Program-made: the position numbers and the translations under genes | NCBI RefSeq assembly: GCF_002924445.1 | Contig: NZ_PIGG01000040.1 | Span: forward strand, 1-64,000 | Origin: Minwuia thermotolerans | GTDB taxonomy: Bacteria > Pseudomonadota > Alphaproteobacteria > Minwuiales > Minwuiaceae | Direction of reading: 5' to 3' | DNA length: 64,000 nt | The notes under the pieces: model-generated | Database searches by the model: none | What the model saw: the letters and a program-made list of their open reading frames with translations, nothing else | Told to the model about the DNA's origin: nothing | Shown here: piece after piece, positions 7,297 to 20,560 of the stretch | How positions within the stretch are numbered: position 1 is the stretch's first letter | Layout of the letters: each line of letters opens with the position of its first letter

Positions 7297-8549
7297 GCCA
7301 GATCACCGACGACTGCTTCGCCTTCGGCGGGCCGCTGATGCGGGCGGCGGAAGCCTTGGAACTGATCCGGACCCGCACACCGGCGGTGACCGGACCGGAC
7401 ACGCGCCCGCTGGCCGACGCCGCCGGCCATGTCCTGGCGGAGGACATCACCGCCCTCTCCGCCTCGCCGCCGCAGGACAATGCCGCCGTGGACGGCTACG
7501 CCTTTCGCGGTGCGGATCTCGACCCGGACGGCGAGACCGCACTGACGCTCAGAGGCCGGGCGGCCGCCGGCCATCCCGAGGCCCGGCCGCTGGAACCGGG
7601 CGAGGCGGCGCGCATCTTCACGGGCGCGGCGATGCCGCGCGGCGCGGATACCGTCGTCATGCAGGAAGACGTGACGCTCGCCGAGGGCCGCGTCGTGGTG
7701 CCCGCCGGCCTGAAATCCGGCGCCAACCGCCGCCGGGCCGGCGAGGACGTCGCAGCTGGCCAGACGCTGCTGAAGGCTGGCATCCGCCTGGGACCGGCCG
7801 AGCTGGCCCTGGCCGCCGCCGGCGGGATCGCGCATCTGCCGGTGCGGGCGCGGCCACACGTGGCCCTGCTCTCGACCGGCGACGAGATCCGGCCCGCCGG
7901 CTCGCCGCTCGACCACGGCGACGTTCACGACGCCAACGCGCCGATGCTGATGGCGCTGTTGAGGCGCATCGGCATCGAAGCGCATCATCACGGCATCGTC
8001 GCCGACAGTCCCGCAGCCGTGCGCGAGGCGCTGGAACGGGCGGCCGAGGGCGCCGATCTGGTGATCACCTCTGGGGGGGCGTCCACGGGCGACGAGGATC
8101 ATGTGCGCGACGCCGTCGGCGCGCTGGGCGCCGTGCATCTCTGGCGGCTGGCGATCAAGCCCGGCCGGCCGCTGGCCTTCGGCCATGTTCGCGGCACGGC
8201 TTTCGTCGGGCTGCCGGGCAACCCGGTCGCGGTGATGGTCTGCTTCCTGATGTTCGTGCGGCCCCTGCTCGATCGTCTGGAAGGCGCCGAAGCGGCGCCG
8301 CTGCGGCGCTGGCCGGTGACGGCGGGATTCGAAATGCGCTCCAAGGCCGACCGCCTGGAATGGCTGCGCGGCACGCTCCGCCAGGGGGAGAACAACGAAA
8401 TGATCGCCGACCGCCATCCGCGCCAGGGATCGGGCATCATCCATTCCCTGACCGACAGCGACGGCCTGATCGAAATACCCGAGGCGACGACGGCGGTCCG
8501 GCCCGGCGACAGACTGGGATTCATTTCCTTCAGGGAGGCGCTGTCTTGA
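7293..8549 (+). CDS. moeA: Molybdopterin molybdotransferase
   Basis: 418 residues. MoeA inserts molybdate into adenylylated molybdopterin. Characteristic stretches are PQDNAAVDGYAF near the N-terminus, the MPRGADTVVMQED region, LLSTGDEI and TSGGASTGDEDHV in the MoCF/MogA-like domain, and the FVGLPGNPVAVMVCF loop, ahead of a C-terminal beta-barrel. Start and stop overlap mobB and moaD by 4 bases each. Length is normal for the family. Confidence 0.95.
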   Translation: MSQITDDCFAFGGPLMRAAEALELIRTRTPAVTGPDTRPLADAAGHVLAEDITALSASPPQDNAAVDGYAFRGADLDPDGETALTLRGRAAAGHPEARPLEPGEAARIFTGAAMPRGADTVVMQEDVTLAEGRVVVPAGLKSGANRRRAGEDVAAGQTLLKAGIRLGPAELALAAAGGIAHLPVRARPHVALLSTGDEIRPAGSPLDHGDVHDANAPMLMALLRRIGIEAHHHGIVADSPAAVREALERAAEGADLVITSGGASTGDEDHVRDAVGALGAVHLWRLAIKPGRPLAFGHVRGTAFVGLPGNPVAVMVCFLMFVRPLLDRLEGAEAAPLRRWPVTAGFEMRSKADRLEWLRGTLRQGENNEMIADRHPRQGSGIIHSLTDSDGLIEIPEATTAVRPGDRLGFISFREALS

Positions 8550-8803
8550 AGCTGCTCTATTTCGCCTGGGTCCGCGAACGCACCGGCATCCACGAGGAGG
8601 ACTACGACCTGCCCGACGGCGTCGCCACGGTCGCGGACCTGGTCGAGCACCTCAGGGGCCGGGGCGACGGCTTCGCCCGCGCCTTCGCCGACACGGGCCA
8701 GATCCGCGCGGCGGTGAACCAGGAGACAGCCGGCCCCGGCGACGCCGTCGCCCAGGGCGACGAGGTCGCCTTCTTTCCGCCCATGACCGGAGGCCGGGCT
8801 TGA
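8546..8803 (+). CDS. moaD: Molybdopterin synthase small subunit, with extended C-terminus
   Basis: 85-residue ubiquitin-like sulfur carrier. The frame begins MKLLYFAWVRERTG from a TTG that overlaps the moeA stop, and it runs to VAFFPPMTGGRA. The family normally ends exactly in Gly-Gly, whose C-terminal carboxylate is adenylylated by MoeB and converted to the thiocarboxylate. Here Arg-Ala follows. The overlap with the moaE start (TTGA) produces these two extra codons. Either they are trimmed, or the chain end is tolerated, or one base is wrong. The rest of the protein is ordinary. Confidence 0.88.
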   Translation: MKLLYFAWVRERTGIHEEDYDLPDGVATVADLVEHLRGRGDGFARAFADTGQIRAAVNQETAGPGDAVAQGDEVAFFPPMTGGRA

Positions 8804-9258
8804 GCGTCAGCGTGCAGCGCGGGGACTTCGACCCGGGGCGCGAGCTCGAATCGCTGCTGGAAGGCCGGCGCGACATCGGCGGCGTCGTCAGCTTCGTCGG
8901 ACTTGTCCGCGACTTCTCGGAGGGGAGCGGCGTCGGAGCGCTCACTCTGGAGCACTATCCGGGGATGACGGAGAAAGCGCTGGAGAAGATCGAACGCGAG
9001 GCCCATGACCGCTTCGACATCGACGCCACGCGGATCGTCCACCGCCACGGCCGGATGGAGCCGGGCGAGCGGATCGTGCTGGTGATCGCCGCCTCGTCCC
9101 ATCGCGGCGAAGCCTTCCGGGCCTGTGAGTTCCTGATCGACTGGCTGAAGACGAAGGCCCCGTTCTGGAAAAGCGAGGAGACGCCCGAAGGCGCCCGTTG
9201 GGTCGAGGCCCGCGGCAGCGACGAGAACGCGACGCGGCGCTGGGACGACGAGGGCTGA
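8800..9258 (+). CDS. moaE: Molybdopterin synthase catalytic subunit
   Basis: 152 residues. With MoaD it converts precursor Z (cPMP) to molybdopterin. Family marks are GGVVSFVGLVRDFSEG, LEHYPGMTEKAL, the HRHGRMEPGE stretch, ASSHRGEAFRACEF and the lysine-bearing KTKAPFWKSE active-site segment. The start is TTG overlapping the moaD stop by 4 bases. It ends the operon. About 100 bases of unremarkable sequence separate it from the exoD pair. Confidence 0.94.
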   Translation: MSVSVQRGDFDPGRELESLLEGRRDIGGVVSFVGLVRDFSEGSGVGALTLEHYPGMTEKALEKIEREAHDRFDIDATRIVHRHGRMEPGERIVLVIAASSHRGEAFRACEFLIDWLKTKAPFWKSEETPEGARWVEARGSDENATRRWDDEG

Positions 9259-9359
9259 CTCCCGGCACTTGATCCAGTCCCTCCCCGACACGATCTCCCT
9301 CAACAGCCGGTCCACGGCCCGTACAAGAACAAGATCCGCAAGGGACGGGGGAGCAAGTC

Positions 9360-10001
9360 GTGAGTTCCAATACGTACCAGTCGGAGGGTCAGGCGCGGCG
9401 TGATCCTTCCGGAGACGAGGGCGGCGAAGGCCTGACGACTGTCTTCCAGAGCCTGACAGAGCAGGCCGATCACCACGAGAAGGTCTCGGTCGGAAGCCTG
9501 CTCGAAGCGTTCAGCCATCGCGGCTTTGCGCCGCTTCTGCTGATCCCGGCGGTCATCATCATCACGCCGCTTGGGGCGATTCCGGGCATCTCGGTGACGG
9601 CCGGCGCAATCTACATCCTGATCGGGGGCCAGATCCTGTTCGGGCGGAATCACCCCTGGCTGCCCGGACGCCTGCTGCGCATGACGCTGCCGGCGCAGAA
9701 ACTGAGAAAGATCATTGAAAAGTCGCTGCCGGTGACGCGGTTCGTCGACCGCCTTCTGGCACAGCGGATGGAGTACATGACCCGCGGGGTCTACGGCCGC
9801 GCGGGCGGACTGCTGTGCGTGCTTATGGGGCTGCTGATGTTCCCGCTGGCTCTGATGCCGATCGGCGTCGCCGCGCCTTCCGCGGCGGTGGCCGTCTACA
9901 GTCTCGGACTGGTGGCGCGGGACGGCGCATTCGTCACCGCCGCCTATCTGCTTGGCGGTGTGAGTGTCGGCGTCGCCTTCTGGCTCGGCGGAATCCCATG
10001 A
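9360..10001 (+). CDS. ExoD family membrane protein, first copy
   Basis: 213 residues. The ExoD domain shows SVGSLLEAFSHRGFAPLLLIPAV, TPLGAIPGIS and NHPWLPGRLLRMTLP, then hydrophobic helices including LLCVLMGLLMFPLALMPIGVAAPSAA. ExoD was named for an effect on exopolysaccharide production in rhizobia, and its biochemical role is not settled. The GTG start is well placed behind GGGGGAG. The gene overlaps the second exoD-like copy by 4 bases. Confidence 0.85.
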   Translation: MSSNTYQSEGQARRDPSGDEGGEGLTTVFQSLTEQADHHEKVSVGSLLEAFSHRGFAPLLLIPAVIIITPLGAIPGISVTAGAIYILIGGQILFGRNHPWLPGRLLRMTLPAQKLRKIIEKSLPVTRFVDRLLAQRMEYMTRGVYGRAGGLLCVLMGLLMFPLALMPIGVAAPSAAVAVYSLGLVARDGAFVTAAYLLGGVSVGVAFWLGGIP

Positions 10002-10654
10002 CGATGGAGGCGGCCTCTCCCGGCAGGGCGCGCGGCCGCGCGGCGGGCGGCGGCGAACCGGAATCCCTGACCGAGGTGCTGGACCGACTGCTCGATCATG
10101 CGGACGGCAGACAGGTTTCCGTCGGCGAGATGCTCGACGCCTTCGACAAGCGCGCCTTCGCCCCGCTGCTGCTGGTGCCCGGCCTGGTGGCGCTGGGCCC
10201 CACGGGCGCGATCCCGGGCGTGTCGATCGCGACGGCCACCATCATCGTCCTGGTGGCCCTGCAGATGCTGGTCGGCGCGGACCATCCCTGGCTGCCCGAC
10301 CGGGCGCAGCGTGTTCGCTTTCCCAAGAGCAAGCTGCAGACACTCGTGCAGAAGTCGCGGCCCGTGGCGCGCTTCATCGACCGTTTCCTGAAGCACCGTC
10401 TGACCACCCTGACCGACGGCATATTCGGCCGCCTGGGCGCCATATTCTGCATCGCCATGGCGGCAACGATGTATCCACTGGCGCTGGTGCCCTTCGGCGT
10501 CGCCCTTCCGTCGGCGGCGATCGTGGTCTTCAGCCTCGGGCTGGCCGCACGCGACGGCGTCATGGTGATTCTCGCCAACGCGCTCGGGCTTGGCGCCCTC
10601 GGCCTGGCCGGCTGGTTCGTGATGAACGGCGCCAGCCAGGTGGCCAGCGGCTGA
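9998..10654 (+). CDS. ExoD family membrane protein, second copy
   Basis: 218 residues, a clear paralogue of the gene before it. It repeats the [32 protein letters not shown] and [15 protein letters not shown] blocks and the terminal [32 protein letters not shown] segment. The start ATG overlaps the upstream stop (ATGA). The two proteins keep the same layout but differ at many positions, so the duplication is not recent. They may act as a heteromer, which is inference. The gene converges on gltD with only 6 bases between the stops. Confidence 0.85.
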   Translation: MTMEAASPGRARGRAAGGGEPESLTEVLDRLLDHADGRQVSVGEMLDAFDKRAFAPLLLVPGLVALGPTGAIPGVSIATATIIVLVALQMLVGADHPWLPDRAQRVRFPKSKLQTLVQKSRPVARFIDRFLKHRLTTLTDGIFGRLGAIFCIAMAATMYPLALVPFGVALPSAAIVVFSLGLAARDGVMVILANALGLGALGLAGWFVMNGASQVASG

Positions 10655-10660
10655 GACGGA

Positions 10661-12087
10661 TCAGCGCGGCAGCAGGGAACTGCCCATCAGATACTCGTCA
10701 ACGGCGCGGGCGCACTGCCGGCCCTCGCGGATGGCCCATACCACCAGCGACTGGCCGCGGCGCATGTCGCCACAGGCGAAGACCTTGTCGACCGAGGCGC
10801 TGTAGCTCTCGGTGTCCGCCAGGACGTTCTTGCGCTCGTCCAGCGCAACGCCGAGGTTCTCGATCATGCCCTCGAGCACCGGGTGGACAAAGCCCATCGC
10901 CAGGAGAATGAGATCCGCCTTCAGTTCGAATTCGGTGCCCTCGATCCTGGCGAACCCCTTGTCCGGCCCCTCGCAGCGGGCGCATTCGATCGCGGTGACA
11001 TGGCCGTTCTCGCCCTTGATCTGAGTGGTCATGACCGAGAAATCGCGCGTGGCGCCTTCGGCCTGGCTGGAAGAGGTGCGCATCTTCAGCGGCCAATTGG
11101 GCCAGGTCAGGCCCTTGTCTTCCTTCTCCGGCGGCGCCGGCATGATCTCGAGCTGGGTCACCGACTTCGCGCCCTGGCGGAAGCTGGTGCCGATGCAGTC
11201 GGAGCCGGTGTCGCCGCCGCCGATGACGATGACGTGCCTGTCGGTGGCCAGGATCTCCTTGTCCACGTCCAGCCGCTCCTTGCCGACGCGGCGGTTCTGC
11301 TGCGGCAGGAAGTCCATGGCGAAGTGCACGCCGTCGAGTTCGCGGCCCGGCACCGGCAGGTCGCGCGGATGCTCGGCGCCGCCGGCGAGGATGACGGCGT
11401 CGTACTTCGCCATCAGCTCCTCGACCGGCTTGGAGACGCCGATGTTCATGCCGCCGAAGAAGGTCACGCCTTCCGCCTGCATCTGGGAGATGCGCCGGTC
11501 GATGAGGTGCTTCTCCATCTTGAAGTCCGGAATGCCATAGCGGAGCAGACCGCCCATGCGGGCGTTCTTCTCGTAGACGTCGACCTTGTGGCCGACGCGC
11601 GCGAGCTGCTGCGCGGCCGACAGTCCGGCCGGGCCGGAGCCGATCACGGCGACGGACTTGCCGGTGCGGTGCGCCGGGATCTGCGGCTCCACCCAGCCCT
11701 CCGACCAGGCGCGGTCAGCGATGGCGCACTCGATCGACTTGATGGTCACGGGGTTGTCGTCGATGTTCAGCGTGCAGGCCGCCTCGCACGGCGCCGGGCA
11801 GATGCGGCCGGTGAACTCCGGGAAATTGTTGGTCGAGTGCAGAACCTCGGTCGCCTCGCGCCAGTCGCCGCGATAGACCATATCATTCCAGTCGGGAATG
11901 ATGTTGTTGATCGGGCAGCCGGTGTGACAGTACGGAATGCCGCAATCCATGCAGCGTGCGCCCTGGATCTTCAGCTCGTCCTCCGGCAGGGGGACGACGA
12001 ACTCCTTGAAATGGCGGATGCGCTCTTCGACGGGACGGTAGACCCTGTCCTTGCGCTGGTACTCCTTGAAGCCGGTAATCTTGCCCA

Positions 12088-12088
<1 letters not shown>
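10661..12088 (-). CDS. gltD: Glutamate synthase (NADPH) small subunit
   Basis: 475 residues. GltD takes electrons from NADPH and feeds them through FAD and Fe-S centres to GltB. Cysteine clusters [14 protein letters not shown] and CPAPCEAAC lie near the N-terminus. [17 protein letters not shown] is the FAD dinucleotide fold, [13 protein letters not shown] the NADPH fold, and [18 protein letters not shown] closes the FAD site. It starts one base into the gltB stop codon (TGATG), so the pair is co-translated. Confidence 0.96.
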
Positions 12089-16698
<4,610 letters not shown>

Positions 16699-17063
16699 GC
16701 AAACTCCGTCATCTTCCTTCGACTGCCTTGCTCGACGGGCCTGGCGTGCCTGTTCGAGCACGGCCGTCGTCGGCCCGACGGCGGTCGCAACTTATGCGCT
16801 TGATATGACAGGGGTGCTTCGACACGAGGCGGCGGCGTCCTGGCCACCGACTCATCCGACCTATCCCGCCCCCCTGCGCAGGCGCGTCTTGCACGCCTGC
16901 GGACGGCGGACTATGGCGATGCCCGCGCCGATTGGCAAGCACCCTGTTGTTTCTCTTCCATATACCGCCGGAGCAATATACGTCAATATTGTTGACGCGT
17001 TTGGGCAACACCCTTGCCCGCCGCCGCATCCCGGCGAGGGTGGAATTTCACGCTCCGGGCAGC
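16699..17063. other. Gene-free region upstream of gltB
   Basis: 365 bases between the gltB start and the stop of the epimerase-like gene, both on the minus strand. It holds the gltB promoter described separately and a leader of about 250 nt. The leader can form short stems, for example GCAGGCG/CGCCTGC and GCCGTCG/CGACGGC. I see no convincing ORF, riboswitch motif or T-run terminator. Open frames here have no ribosome binding site or family signature. Confidence 0.6.
16959..16997 (-). promoter_or_regulatory. gltBD promoter with overlapping inverted repeat
   Basis: On the minus strand TTGACG (16981-16986) and TATATG (16959-16964) stand 16 bases apart, a good match to a housekeeping -35/-10 pair. 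The -35 is one arm of CGTCAA-TATTG-TTGACG (16981-16997), and a second repeat CAATAT/ATATTG overlaps it. This is the form expected of a regulator binding over the -35. The predicted transcript start leaves a leader of roughly 250 nt. Confidence 0.55.
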
Positions 17064-18014
17064 TCAGCCGACATCGAGGGAGCGGATACGGCCGCCGCGG
17101 GCGTAACGCTGCAGATAGGCCGGGGCCACCGCCTCCATCAGGCTGAGATCTTCGATGCCGAGTTCGCCGAAGCCGGGATTGCCGCCCTCCACGACATTGT
17201 CGCCTTCCAGCGACTTCACCTGATCCAGCGTCAACGGCGGCGAGGGCAGCAACTGCAGCAGCGCACCCTGGATGCGGGCCACGCCGAAGGGGATGGGAAC
17301 CAGCAGGCGCCGCCGTCCCGTCGCCTGCATGATGAATTCGAGGATTTCCTTGAAGGTGTAGATCCTGGGTCCGCCGAGGTCATAAGCCGCACCCGGTTCG
17401 CCCCGGCCCTGCAGCAGGGCCATGAAGGCGTCCGCGACATCGCCGACGAACACCGGCTGAAAGCGCGTCGTCCCGCCGCCGATGAGCGGCAGCACGGGCG
17501 AAAGCCGCGCCATCGCGGCGAAGCGGTTCAGGAAAGTGTCCTCCGGCCCGAAGATGACCGACGGCCGCACGATGGTCGCCGTCGGCACGGCTTCCAGCAC
17601 CGCGGCCTCGCCGGCGGCCTTGGTGCGGCCGTAGAGCGAGGGACTGTCGGTGGAAACGCCCAGCGCCGACATCTGCACGAAGGTCTCGATGCCGGCCGCC
17701 GCCGCGGCCTCGGCGATGTGCTTCGGGCCCATGGCGTGCGCGGCGGCGAAGGACTGTTCACCCTGATGCAGGACGCCGACGAGATTGACCACCATGTCGG
17801 CGGTCTCCACCGCGCGCTGAACCGTCTTCGGCTTGCGGATGTTGGCGTAGAGCGGGGTGATCTGGCCGACATCGCCCATCGGCTTCAGGAACAGGGCGGC
17901 CTCCGGGTCGCGCACGGCCACCGTGACCTGGGCGCCGGCCTGAGCCAGTCGCCTGACCAGATGCCGTCCCACGAAACCCGATCCGCCGAATACCGCGACC
18001 CGCTTGCCACGCAT
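17064..18014 (-). CDS. NAD(P)-binding epimerase-like protein (complex I NDUFA9 type)
   Basis: 316 residues, atypical SDR. The Rossmann glycine motif VAVFGGSGFVGRHLVRRL is at the very N-terminus, followed by MVVNLVGVLHQGEQSF, SALGVSTDSPSLYGRTKAAGE with the Tyr-x3-Lys pair, and TIVRPSVIFGPEDTFLNRF. This pattern fits the NDUFA9-like group, which in alphaproteobacteria is linked to respiratory complex I or to quinone or lipid biology. The exact substrate is unknown. It is divergent from RNase D and lies downstream of the gltB region without obvious co-regulation. Confidence 0.8.
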   Translation of the reverse strand: MRGKRVAVFGGSGFVGRHLVRRLAQAGAQVTVAVRDPEAALFLKPMGDVGQITPLYANIRKPKTVQRAVETADMVVNLVGVLHQGEQSFAAAHAMGPKHIAEAAAAAGIETFVQMSALGVSTDSPSLYGRTKAAGEAAVLEAVPTATIVRPSVIFGPEDTFLNRFAAMARLSPVLPLIGGGTTRFQPVFVGDVADAFMALLQGRGEPGAAYDLGGPRIYTFKEILEFIMQATGRRRLLVPIPFGVARIQGALLQLLPSPPLTLDQVKSLEGDNVVEGGNPGFGELGIEDLSLMEAVAPAYLQRYARGGRIRSLDVG

Positions 18015-18175
18015 TGCCCACTCCCGCCGTCAGGCCCTTGTTTCTCCGGCCCGGTCTACATCCACGCGCGCGCCTTGGCAATCGGGCCGCCGCCCTCTGC
18101 GGCGCTTGGCCCGGCGGCCGCCGCCATGCTATGGCGATGCCGCCGCCGATCACCGAGCCGTCAGGAGTCCGAGCC

Positions 18176-18790
18176 TTGGCCATCCACCTGCACCGCGACG
18201 ACCTGCCCTCCGACATCAGCTTCGGCGACAGCGTCGCCATCGACACCGAGACCATGGGCCTGAACCCCATGCGCGACAGGCTCTGTCTGGTGCAGCTCTC
18301 CGCGGGCGACGGCGACGCGCATCTGGTCCAGATCCGGCCGGGCGGGCCGGAGGCCATCCATCTCAAGGCGCTGCTGTCCGACCGCTCCGTGCTGAAGATC
18401 TTCCATTTCGCCCGGTTCGACATCGCAGCGCTGCGTCAAGGCCTCGGCGCCGAGACGGCGCCGGTCTTCTGCACCAAGATCGCCAGCCGGCTGTGCCGCA
18501 CCTATACCGACCGCCACGGCCTGAAGGATCTCTGCCGCGAGCTGCTGGGCGTCGACATCTCGAAGCAGCAGCAGTCCTCCGACTGGGGCGCGGAAGAACT
18601 GACCGAGGCGCAGATGGAGTACGCAGCCTCCGACGTGCTGCATCTGCATCGGCTGGTGGCGGCGCTGAGGCCGATGCTGGCGCGGGAAGGGCGGGCCGAT
18701 ATCGCCCAGGCCTGTTTCGACTTCCTGCCCGTGCGCGCGGCGCTGGACCTTGCGGGCTGGCCGGAGACCGACATATTTGCCCATTCATGA
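18176..18790 (+). CDS. rnd: Ribonuclease D, short form
   Basis: 204 residues, a 3'-5' exonuclease for tRNA and structured RNA maturation. The DEDDy residues are visible: AIDTETMG (Asp/Glu), HFARFDIAAL (Asp) and YAASDVLHLHRL (Tyr-x3-Asp). It lacks the HRDC domains of the E. coli enzyme, as is usual for the short alphaproteobacterial form. I choose the TTG at 18176 because AGGAG stands 8 bases before it and MAIHLHRDDLP is a natural N-terminus. ATGs at 18131 and 18137 are in frame but lack that site. Confidence 0.88.
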   Translation: MAIHLHRDDLPSDISFGDSVAIDTETMGLNPMRDRLCLVQLSAGDGDAHLVQIRPGGPEAIHLKALLSDRSVLKIFHFARFDIAALRQGLGAETAPVFCTKIASRLCRTYTDRHGLKDLCRELLGVDISKQQQSSDWGAEELTEAQMEYAASDVLHLHRLVAALRPMLAREGRADIAQACFDFLPVRAALDLAGWPETDIFAHS

Positions 18791-18902
18791 AGCAGACAGC
18801 TTCATCGGCAATCCATTGCCATGGCCAGCAATAGTCGCCATTATTGGCATGAATCTTGACTAGCGTCCGCCAACGGCGCGGGGACATGGAGTAGCTGATC
18901 GC

Positions 18903-19898
18903 ATGGCCGATCAGACAAGGCCCGGAATTCCGGCAGCATCCGAGGATATCGTCGACGTCGGCCGCCGGGTCATCGAGACCGAGGCTGCTGCGCTTTCGGC
19001 CCTGGCCGATTCGCTGGGCCAGCCGTTCCGGAAGGCTGTCGGCCTCATCCTCGAGACCCAGGGCCGGGTGATCGTCACCGGCATGGGCAAGAGCGGCCAT
19101 GTCGCGCGCAAGATCGCGGCGACCATGGCGTCGACGGGCACGCCGGCCTACTTCGTCCATCCCGGCGAGGCCAGCCACGGCGATCTGGGCATGGTCACGG
19201 CCGCCGACATCATGATCTGCCTCAGCAATTCCGGCGAGACCAGCGAGCTGGCCGACATGCTGGATTTCGCCGCACTAAACGACATCAGCGTCATCGCCAT
19301 GGTCGGCCGCGAGAAGAGCTCGCTGGGCGACGCGGCGGACGTGGCTCTGGTGGCGCCGCCCGTCGAGGAGGCCTGCCCCAACCGGCTGGCGCCGACCACC
19401 TCGACCACCATGATGCTGGCGCTGGGCGATGCGCTGGCGGTGGCGTTGCTGGATCAGCGGCGTTTCACCGCCGACGACTTCCGCCGCTTCCATCCCGGCG
19501 GCAAGCTTGGCCGCAAGCTGCTGAAGGTCGACGACCTGATGCACACCGGCGAGCGCATGCCGTTGGTGGAGGAGGGCACAGGCATGTCCGACGCCCTGAT
19601 CGTCATGACTCGGAAGAGCCTGGGCTGCGTCGGCATCGTCGACGGCGAGGGCGTCCTGAGCGGGCTGATCACCGATGGCGACCTGCGCCGCGGCATGGAG
19701 GAGAAGCGAGATCTGCTGGCCTGCCGGGTGGAGGACGTGATGACGCGCAATCCTCTCACCCTGCCGCTCGGGGCCATGGCCGCCGAGGCTGTGGGCCACA
19801 TGAACCGCCGCAAGATCACCAGCCTGTTCATCGTCGATGGCAGCCGGCCGGCCGGTCTGGTCCACATACACGACTGCCTGCGGACGGGCGTACAGTGA
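18903..19898 (+). CDS. kdsD: Arabinose-5-phosphate isomerase
   Basis: 331 residues, KpsF/GutQ type. The N-terminal SIS domain carries VTGMGKSGHVARKIAATM and CLSNSGETSELADML. Two C-terminal CBS domains start near DDLMHTGERMPLV and VEDVMTRNPLTL. It converts ribulose-5-phosphate to arabinose-5-phosphate for Kdo, the inner-core LPS sugar. Its stop overlaps the lptC start, tying Kdo supply to LPS transport. A GG-rich element 18845-18861 upstream recalls a sigma-54 site but fails at the -12 position. Confidence 0.93.
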   Translation: MADQTRPGIPAASEDIVDVGRRVIETEAAALSALADSLGQPFRKAVGLILETQGRVIVTGMGKSGHVARKIAATMASTGTPAYFVHPGEASHGDLGMVTAADIMICLSNSGETSELADMLDFAALNDISVIAMVGREKSSLGDAADVALVAPPVEEACPNRLAPTTSTTMMLALGDALAVALLDQRRFTADDFRRFHPGGKLGRKLLKVDDLMHTGERMPLVEEGTGMSDALIVMTRKSLGCVGIVDGEGVLSGLITDGDLRRGMEEKRDLLACRVEDVMTRNPLTLPLGAMAAEAVGHMNRRKITSLFIVDGSRPAGLVHIHDCLRTGVQ

Positions 19899-20560
19899 CC
19901 GATTCCGTCCTGGATCGGCAAAGACCGAAGCGCCACTGGACCGCGCAGCCGCGCCAGGATCAGGTGGGGGCGCCGTCGGCGCGCCGCAGCCGCCGGGTCG
20001 CGCTGCTGAAATACCTCCTGATCGGCGTCTCCCTGGCCTTGGTGGCGACGATCATCATCTGGCCCCAGTTCACCGAACGCCGCAACGGCCTGCCCATCGA
20101 CTTCGCCGATGTCGACGTCAGCTCCCAGAGCTCCACCATGACCAACGCCCGCTTCGTCAGTGGCGGGGAACGGTCGTTCAACGTCACCGCCGACAAGGTG
20201 GTGCAGGATCCGGAGGTGCCGACGATGGTCCATCTCTCCGCCCTGGAGGGCGACACCACCACGGACGGCGGCGTCTGGATGCACATGTCGGCCCGTTCGG
20301 GCGTCTTCGACCGGGCGGCCGACCGCCTCGACCTTACGGGCGACGTTTCGCTCTATACCGACCAGGGCAACGAGATCCACAGCCCGAAGGCGACCATCGA
20401 CATGGGCCGCGGCGAAGTCCGGGGCGACGACCGGGTCGCCGGCCACGGTCCCTATGGCCGCTTCCGGGCCGACAGCTTCGAGATCCTCGAGGAAGGTAAC
20501 GTTCTGTTATTGCGCGGTAACGTTCAATTGGTGGTCGAGCCCAATGGAGAGAAGAATTGA
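19895..20560 (+). CDS. lptC: LPS export ABC transporter periplasmic protein LptC
   Basis: 221 residues. The GTG start overlaps the kdsD stop. A basic N-terminus is followed by one membrane helix (LLKYLLIGVSLALVATIIIW) and then the LptC/OstA-like periplasmic beta-jellyroll. LptC links the LptB2FG extractor to LptA. Placement between kdsD and lptA is the standard order and is the main support, since LptC is poorly conserved in sequence. Confidence 0.88.
   Translation: MTDSVLDRQRPKRHWTAQPRQDQVGAPSARRSRRVALLKYLLIGVSLALVATIIIWPQFTERRNGLPIDFADVDVSSQSSTMTNARFVSGGERSFNVTADKVVQDPEVPTMVHLSALEGDTTTDGGVWMHMSARSGVFDRAADRLDLTGDVSLYTDQGNEIHSPKATIDMGRGEVRGDDRVAGHGPYGRFRADSFEILEEGNVLLLRGNVQLVVEPNGEKN

Noticed and set aside
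16709-17029. 106-codon minus-strand ORF in the gltB leader
   Set aside because: It overlaps the promoter, has a very Arg/Pro-rich composition and lacks a ribosome site.
18845-18861. Sigma-54 type promoter (TGGCATG-N4-TTGACT) before kdsD
   Set aside because: The -24 half is good, but the essential GC of the -12 half is GA, so I do not annotate it despite rpoN being in the operon.
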